Positions 39,551-40,327 of a DNA stretch of 40,327 bases are shown one piece after another. This DNA is from Ruminiclostridium sp. (GTDB lineage Bacteria > Bacillota > Clostridia > Oscillospirales > Ruminococcaceae). The notes under the pieces were generated by a model. The model saw nothing but the letters and a program-made list of their open reading frames with translations, searched no databases and was not told the origin of the DNA. Within the stretch, counting starts at the first letter, position 1, and every line of letters starts with the position of its first letter. The stretch is taken from assembly GCA_017941355.1 (NCBI GenBank), contig JAGAWN010000171.1, positions 1-40,327 of the forward strand, given 5' to 3'. A program made the position numbers and the translations under genes.

Positions 39551-40189
39551 TCAGTCGTCGGCAAAAGTGATCTCGCCGATCCTCACATCAATACAGTCCT
39601 TGTTCGGCAGAGAATCAATGTATGTAGAAATGCGGTCATACTGCTCCTGTGAAATTTCAAGTACAAGACGGTTATTTTCGGTAGATGTAGCGGGACCGTT
39701 GAACCACAAGCTTAAGTTTCCCGACTCTTTGTCACGCTTTATAAAATCATTTATTCCCGCACGGACCTTTTCAAGCTCTGCTATGGAGTATTTCGCCGTC
39801 TTATAGATTATCCCTCCGATACCGGGATAACGCTCATTTATCATTTTTTCCGCCTGCCCGTTGACCGACCATACAACAAGCATCCCGTCGGGCATTCCGG
39901 CGCCGCCGTATATATCATCATACTTTCCGTTTGTTATACGGAAATAGACATCATATATACTGCTTTGCTTTTCATTGGTGCTGCACGGAGCATTTTTATC
40001 CCATTTTCCGTCCGCACCGAAATTGTACCCGATACCGTCAATGCTTTGAGCACCAGTCACCCGTCCTCTGTCAGCGGTAATGTAATACCAGTCGCTTTCG
40101 ATATGCGTCCAACCTGTCGCCATATATCCGTTTTCGTCAAAATAAAACCATTTTCCGCTTTTGAATTTTAACCATTTGTTTTTGCACAA
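39551..40189 (-). CDS. Cell-wall-binding-repeat protein, apparently missing its N-terminus
   Basis: The 212-residue frame has about 60 N-terminal residues of CW_binding-like repeats (KSGKWFYFDENGYMATGW, ESDWYYITADRGRVTGA, then GIGYNFGADGKW), as in choline- or glucan-binding surface proteins, followed by a roughly 140-residue domain I do not recognise (VYFRITNGKYDDIYGGAGMP, VLEISQEQYDRISTYIDSL). There is no signal peptide; the start is a TTG at 40189 with only a poor site, and the frame is open upstream to about 40250 across the promoter of the divergent gene. I take it as a 5'-truncated remnant of a secreted protein. Family 1 terminator follows. Confidence 0.65.
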   Translation of the reverse strand: MCKNKWLKFKSGKWFYFDENGYMATGWTHIESDWYYITADRGRVTGAQSIDGIGYNFGADGKWDKNAPCSTNEKQSSIYDVYFRITNGKYDDIYGGAGMPDGMLVVWSVNGQAEKMINERYPGIGGIIYKTAKYSIAELEKVRAGINDFIKRDKESGNLSLWFNGPATSTENNRLVLEISQEQYDRISTYIDSLPNKDCIDVRIGEITFADD

Positions 40190-40200
40190 AAAATCCCTAT

Positions 40201-40245
40201 TTGCATAGTGTTGGTTTTTAGTGTATAATCTGTGTATACCAACAC
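40201..40245 (+). promoter_or_regulatory. Sigma-A promoter with a flanking inverted repeat
   Basis: TTGCAT (40201-40206), 17-nt spacer, TATAAT (40224-40229). GTGTTGGT (40208-40215) and ACCAACAC (40238-40245) form an inverted repeat around the -10, an operator-like arrangement. Confidence 0.6.
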
Positions 40246-40259
40246 AGAGGAGAAACTAT

Positions 40260-40327
40260 ATGAAACACCAGTCAGATAGGTATAAGTCACGACAAGTAAC
40301 ACCGTGGGATATGAATCCTGAGCTAAC
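40260..40327 (+). CDS. Start of an unknown gene, cut by the right edge
   Basis: The ATG at 40260 follows GAGGAGAAAC and opens a frame to the right edge of 22 complete codons (MKHQSDRYKSRQVTPWDMNP, then EL). A sigma-A promoter precedes it. The fragment is too short to name a family; its base use and promoter differ from the sigma array. It could be the first gene of an inserted element. Confidence 0.6.
   Translation, partial: MKHQSDRYKSRQVTPWDMNPEL

Noticed and set aside
40260..40327. Naming the right-edge gene as a transposase or replication gene
   Set aside because: Only 22 complete codons are visible; the fragment has no motif specific enough.

Overview
The window comes from a moderate-GC Gram-positive bacterium, most likely a clostridial Bacillota of the Ruminococcus/Oscillospiraceae type. 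The evidence is strong AGGAGG-type ribosome binding sites, GTG and TTG starts, DUF4179-like anti-sigma partners, Thr-rich lipoproteins with LSGC lipoboxes and a cell-wall-binding repeat protein. I infer the genus from style only. I found no rRNA, tRNA, CRISPR array or complete mobile element.

The dominant feature is a dense array of eleven ECF-type sigma-70 genes in about 35 kb. Each is followed at once by a gene for a membrane protein with a short cytosolic N-terminus, one transmembrane helix and an ectodomain, so there are eleven candidate sigma/anti-sigma pairs. They fall into groups. Group A (sigma genes starting at 12141, 24129, 26793 and 37270) carries an ITETDKKYG-type N-terminus and overlaps its partner by ATGA. 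Group B (13880, 16074, 20910, 31188) carries an EDIAQDVFLKLYTY-type region 2 and is separated from its partner by 2-14 nt; three of its partners share an almost invariant GGLKGPDVQG motif just outside the membrane. Three more divergent pairs sit at the left: 3088 with a zinc-finger (HxxxCxxC) partner, 6647, and the plus-strand pair at 6908.

Layout from left to right: a truncated lipoprotein (1-816); the zinc-finger pair (1144-3088); a small membrane protein (3362-3817); a four-gene sigma operon (4005-6647); a divergent plus-strand sigma/partner/FliD-like operon (6908-9221); four pairs (9308-13880, 14040-16074 and 18752-20910) interrupted by a free-standing lipoprotein (16282-18513); two further group A pairs (21149-24129 and 24293-26793, the latter preceded by a small membrane protein); a plus-strand DUF4143 AAA ATPase (27306-28577); a group B pair whose partner appears frameshifted ahead of a degenerate M23/LytM domain (28683-31188); a six-gene group A operon with four extra membrane proteins (31363-37270); a 15-repeat Sel1 protein (37438-39201); a headless cell-wall-binding protein (39551-40189); and the start of an unknown gene at the right edge (40260).

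Regulation is visible in the sequence. Ten of the eleven sigma genes have an ECF-like promoter, an A+T-rich tract followed by a TGTNAC-like -35 and a CGT-type -10. The same promoter stands in front of both lipoproteins and the Sel1 protein, which therefore look like effectors of the system. Operon ends carry two recurring, nearly identical terminator hairpins. My inference is a duplicated, modular cell-surface sensing system in which a lipoprotein shares its ectodomain with two of the anti-sigma partners.
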